DNA of 64,000 nucleotides, from the NCBI GenBank assembly GCA_050633365.1, contig JBOEGJ010000002.1, forward strand, positions 96,973 through 160,972. Direction: 5' to 3'. Positions 62,967 through 64,000 of the stretch are shown one piece after another. Below the pieces are notes generated by a model. That model saw only the letters and a list, made by a program, of their open reading frames with translations. It made no database searches and had not been told where the DNA came from. Source of the DNA: Pseudomaricurvus sp050633365 (GTDB taxonomy: Bacteria > Pseudomonadota > Gammaproteobacteria > Pseudomonadales > Cellvibrionaceae). Position numbers and translations under genes: made by a program. Within the stretch, counting starts at the first letter, position 1, and every line of letters begins with the position of its first letter.

Positions 62967-63788
62967 ATGCAAATGCTCAAACCCTTTTTCATCTTTATGC
63001 TGTGCCTGGGTGTTATCGGTCTGCTGGCCGACAAACAATCAACATCAGGACTGAGCGATGAACTGCAACAAGTTAGTGATGCCAGTTGGCAGTCTCTCGC
63101 TCAACAAGATCTATCGCTCAACGAACAGGGCCAACAACTGTATATCATCGAGCTGAATCATACCCGCAGTGAGCTGCAGATTGATCACATGTTACGCGGT
63201 ACCGGCGATAGCAGTGGCAATTATATTTTCCAGCATAACCTTGCCGGCACCTACACCATGTCCGCGCAGGGTGTTGATAGAAAACAGCACTTAGTGAACT
63301 CATACCTAGAGGGCTTTCAACCCTTCCCGACACAAAACGTAGCAACACCGCTCTATGTTTTGGCCCAGCGCAAGCAGTATCTGTTAGACGAACAACAATA
63401 CCCAGGACGACCCGAAGTTTGGCAGAGCAGTCGTCAGGCTTACTATTACGGTCGTGGCGACTGTGAAGATCACGCCATAGCATTGGCTGATTGGTTGATT
63501 GAAATGGGCGAAGATGCCCGGGTAGTGGTGGGCGACATGGACGGCAATGGCCACGCCTGGGTGGTGTTACTCAAAAATGGTCGAGAATATTTACTCGAGG
63601 CCACACGCAAGAATCGCGTCAATCGAAATTCGGCCTATCCGCTCACCAGTTTGCATCGCGATTATCATCCCGAATATATGTTTAACCGAGAGTTCTTCTG
63701 GGAAAACACCGGCTCCAAATACACCACGAACTACTCCAGCAGGCAATGGCGAAAACGCAGCCAAGTGCTGGGGCGTCAACTGCTTTGA
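62967..63788 (+). CDS. Transglutaminase-like cysteine peptidase-fold protein
   Basis: Exported or membrane-anchored protein of 273 residues with an N-terminal hydrophobic segment (FFIFMLCLGVIGLLAD). The papain-like core is RGDCEDHAIALADWLIEMG with Cys166, NGHAWVVLL with His196 and an acidic residue in LLEATR, which fit the transglutaminase-like triad. Residues 25-125 have no recognised domain. Cotranscribed with the DUF350 gene. Could cleave or modify proteins or peptidoglycan in the periplasm; no specific substrate is indicated. Confidence 0.8.
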   Translation: MQMLKPFFIFMLCLGVIGLLADKQSTSGLSDELQQVSDASWQSLAQQDLSLNEQGQQLYIIELNHTRSELQIDHMLRGTGDSSGNYIFQHNLAGTYTMSAQGVDRKQHLVNSYLEGFQPFPTQNVATPLYVLAQRKQYLLDEQQYPGRPEVWQSSRQAYYYGRGDCEDHAIALADWLIEMGEDARVVVGDMDGNGHAWVVLLKNGREYLLEATRKNRVNRNSAYPLTSLHRDYHPEYMFNREFFWENTGSKYTTNYSSRQWRKRSQVLGRQLL

Positions 63789-63797
63789 TGTCAGAAA

Positions 63798-63819
63798 AAG
63801 CGGACCTATGAGTCCGTTT
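63798..63819 (+). terminator. Possible terminator after the transglutaminase-like gene
   Basis: AAGCGGAC, loop CTATGA, GTCCGTTT. Short stem with T residues, 9 bases after the stop. Confidence 0.65.
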
Positions 63820-63842
63820 GGGTTTAATGACAAATCCTATTA

Positions 63843-63973
63843 TGTCATCGCGAGGAGCGTTTCTAGCGTCGTGGCGAGAGCCTGCCCCGTGAAACGCTTT
63901 GGGTATTCATCTATCGCACATTGTAGTTAATATTTGTGCCTCAATGGATCGCTTCGTTCCACTCGCGATGACA
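63843..63973. mobile_element. MITE-like inverted-repeat element
   Basis: The 131-bp segment is bounded by perfect 12-bp inverted repeats TGTCATCGCGAG and CTCGCGATGACA. Inside, CGAGGAGCG and the RC of GATCGCTTCGTTCC extend the similarity. The wording resembles the widespread non-coding TGTCAT-CGCGAGGAGCGAAGC family of interspersed palindromes in proteobacteria. No coding capacity. Confidence 0.7.
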
Positions 63974-64000
63974 AGGCTGTGAATCGCCCCAAGTTCACTA

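Overview
The window is chromosomal DNA of a gammaproteobacterium, probably a free-living marine or aquatic member of the Pseudomonas/Cellvibrio/OMG side of the class. The evidence is gene order: leuS-lptE-holA, then hemA-prfA-prmC-moeB running divergently from a TPR lipoprotein gene-lolB-ispE-tRNA-Gln-prs-rplY-pth, with ychF further on. This is the order seen in pseudomonads and relatives. TonB receptors, c-di-GMP enzymes, many Fe(II)/oxygen enzymes and B12 salvage genes suit an aerobic, scavenging heterotroph. No integrase, transposase, phage gene, CRISPR array or rRNA gene was seen.

Bases 1-4,000 hold the 3' part of leuS, then lptE and holA. Bases 4,000-14,000 are accessory: a phytanoyl-CoA-dioxygenase-like gene and a TetR regulator diverging over a 48-bp palindrome, a second Fe/2OG oxygenase, a GAF-PAS-GGDEF-EAL protein, and a DUF898 / M48 protease / DASS transporter cluster. 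Bases 14,000-24,800 are conserved core: moeB, prmC, prfA, hemA on the minus strand and TPR protein, lolB, ispE, tRNA-Gln, prs, rplY, pth on the plus strand.

Between pth and ychF, neighbours in pseudomonads, lie 6.7 kb of extra genes. These are three paralogous small secreted solute-binding-like proteins, apparently expanded by a duplication that also copied the end of pth, a peroxiredoxin-glutaredoxin fusion and a TonB receptor. Bases 32,700-46,300 are accessory: AraC regulator, SDR, sterol-desaturase-like enzyme, tRNA-Met, Tat-exported PhoD phosphatase, metallo-beta-lactamase-fold protein, an AraC gene remnant, a class V aminotransferase, a solute-binding-GGDEF sensor, and cobB-cobO behind a cobalamin riboswitch.

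Bases 46,600-54,500 hold a halohydrin-dehalogenase-like SDR, a fourth solute-binding-like protein next to a chemoreceptor, an alkylation-repair pair (Ada/AlkA fusion plus Ogt), and a MarR regulator with an amidohydrolase and an alpha/beta hydrolase. Bases 54,700-62,400 carry the most notable locus: a second cobalamin riboswitch driving a TonB receptor, a CobN-type chelatase with a signal peptide and a C-terminal membrane anchor, an ExbB-like channel and a DUF2149 protein. The window ends with a DUF350 / transglutaminase-like pair and a short inverted-repeat element.

The two riboswitches suggest that corrinoid uptake and handling (54.7-62.4 kb) and corrinoid adenosylation and amidation (44.3-46.5 kb) respond to the same B12 signal. 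All calls were made by reading the sequence; no database search was run.
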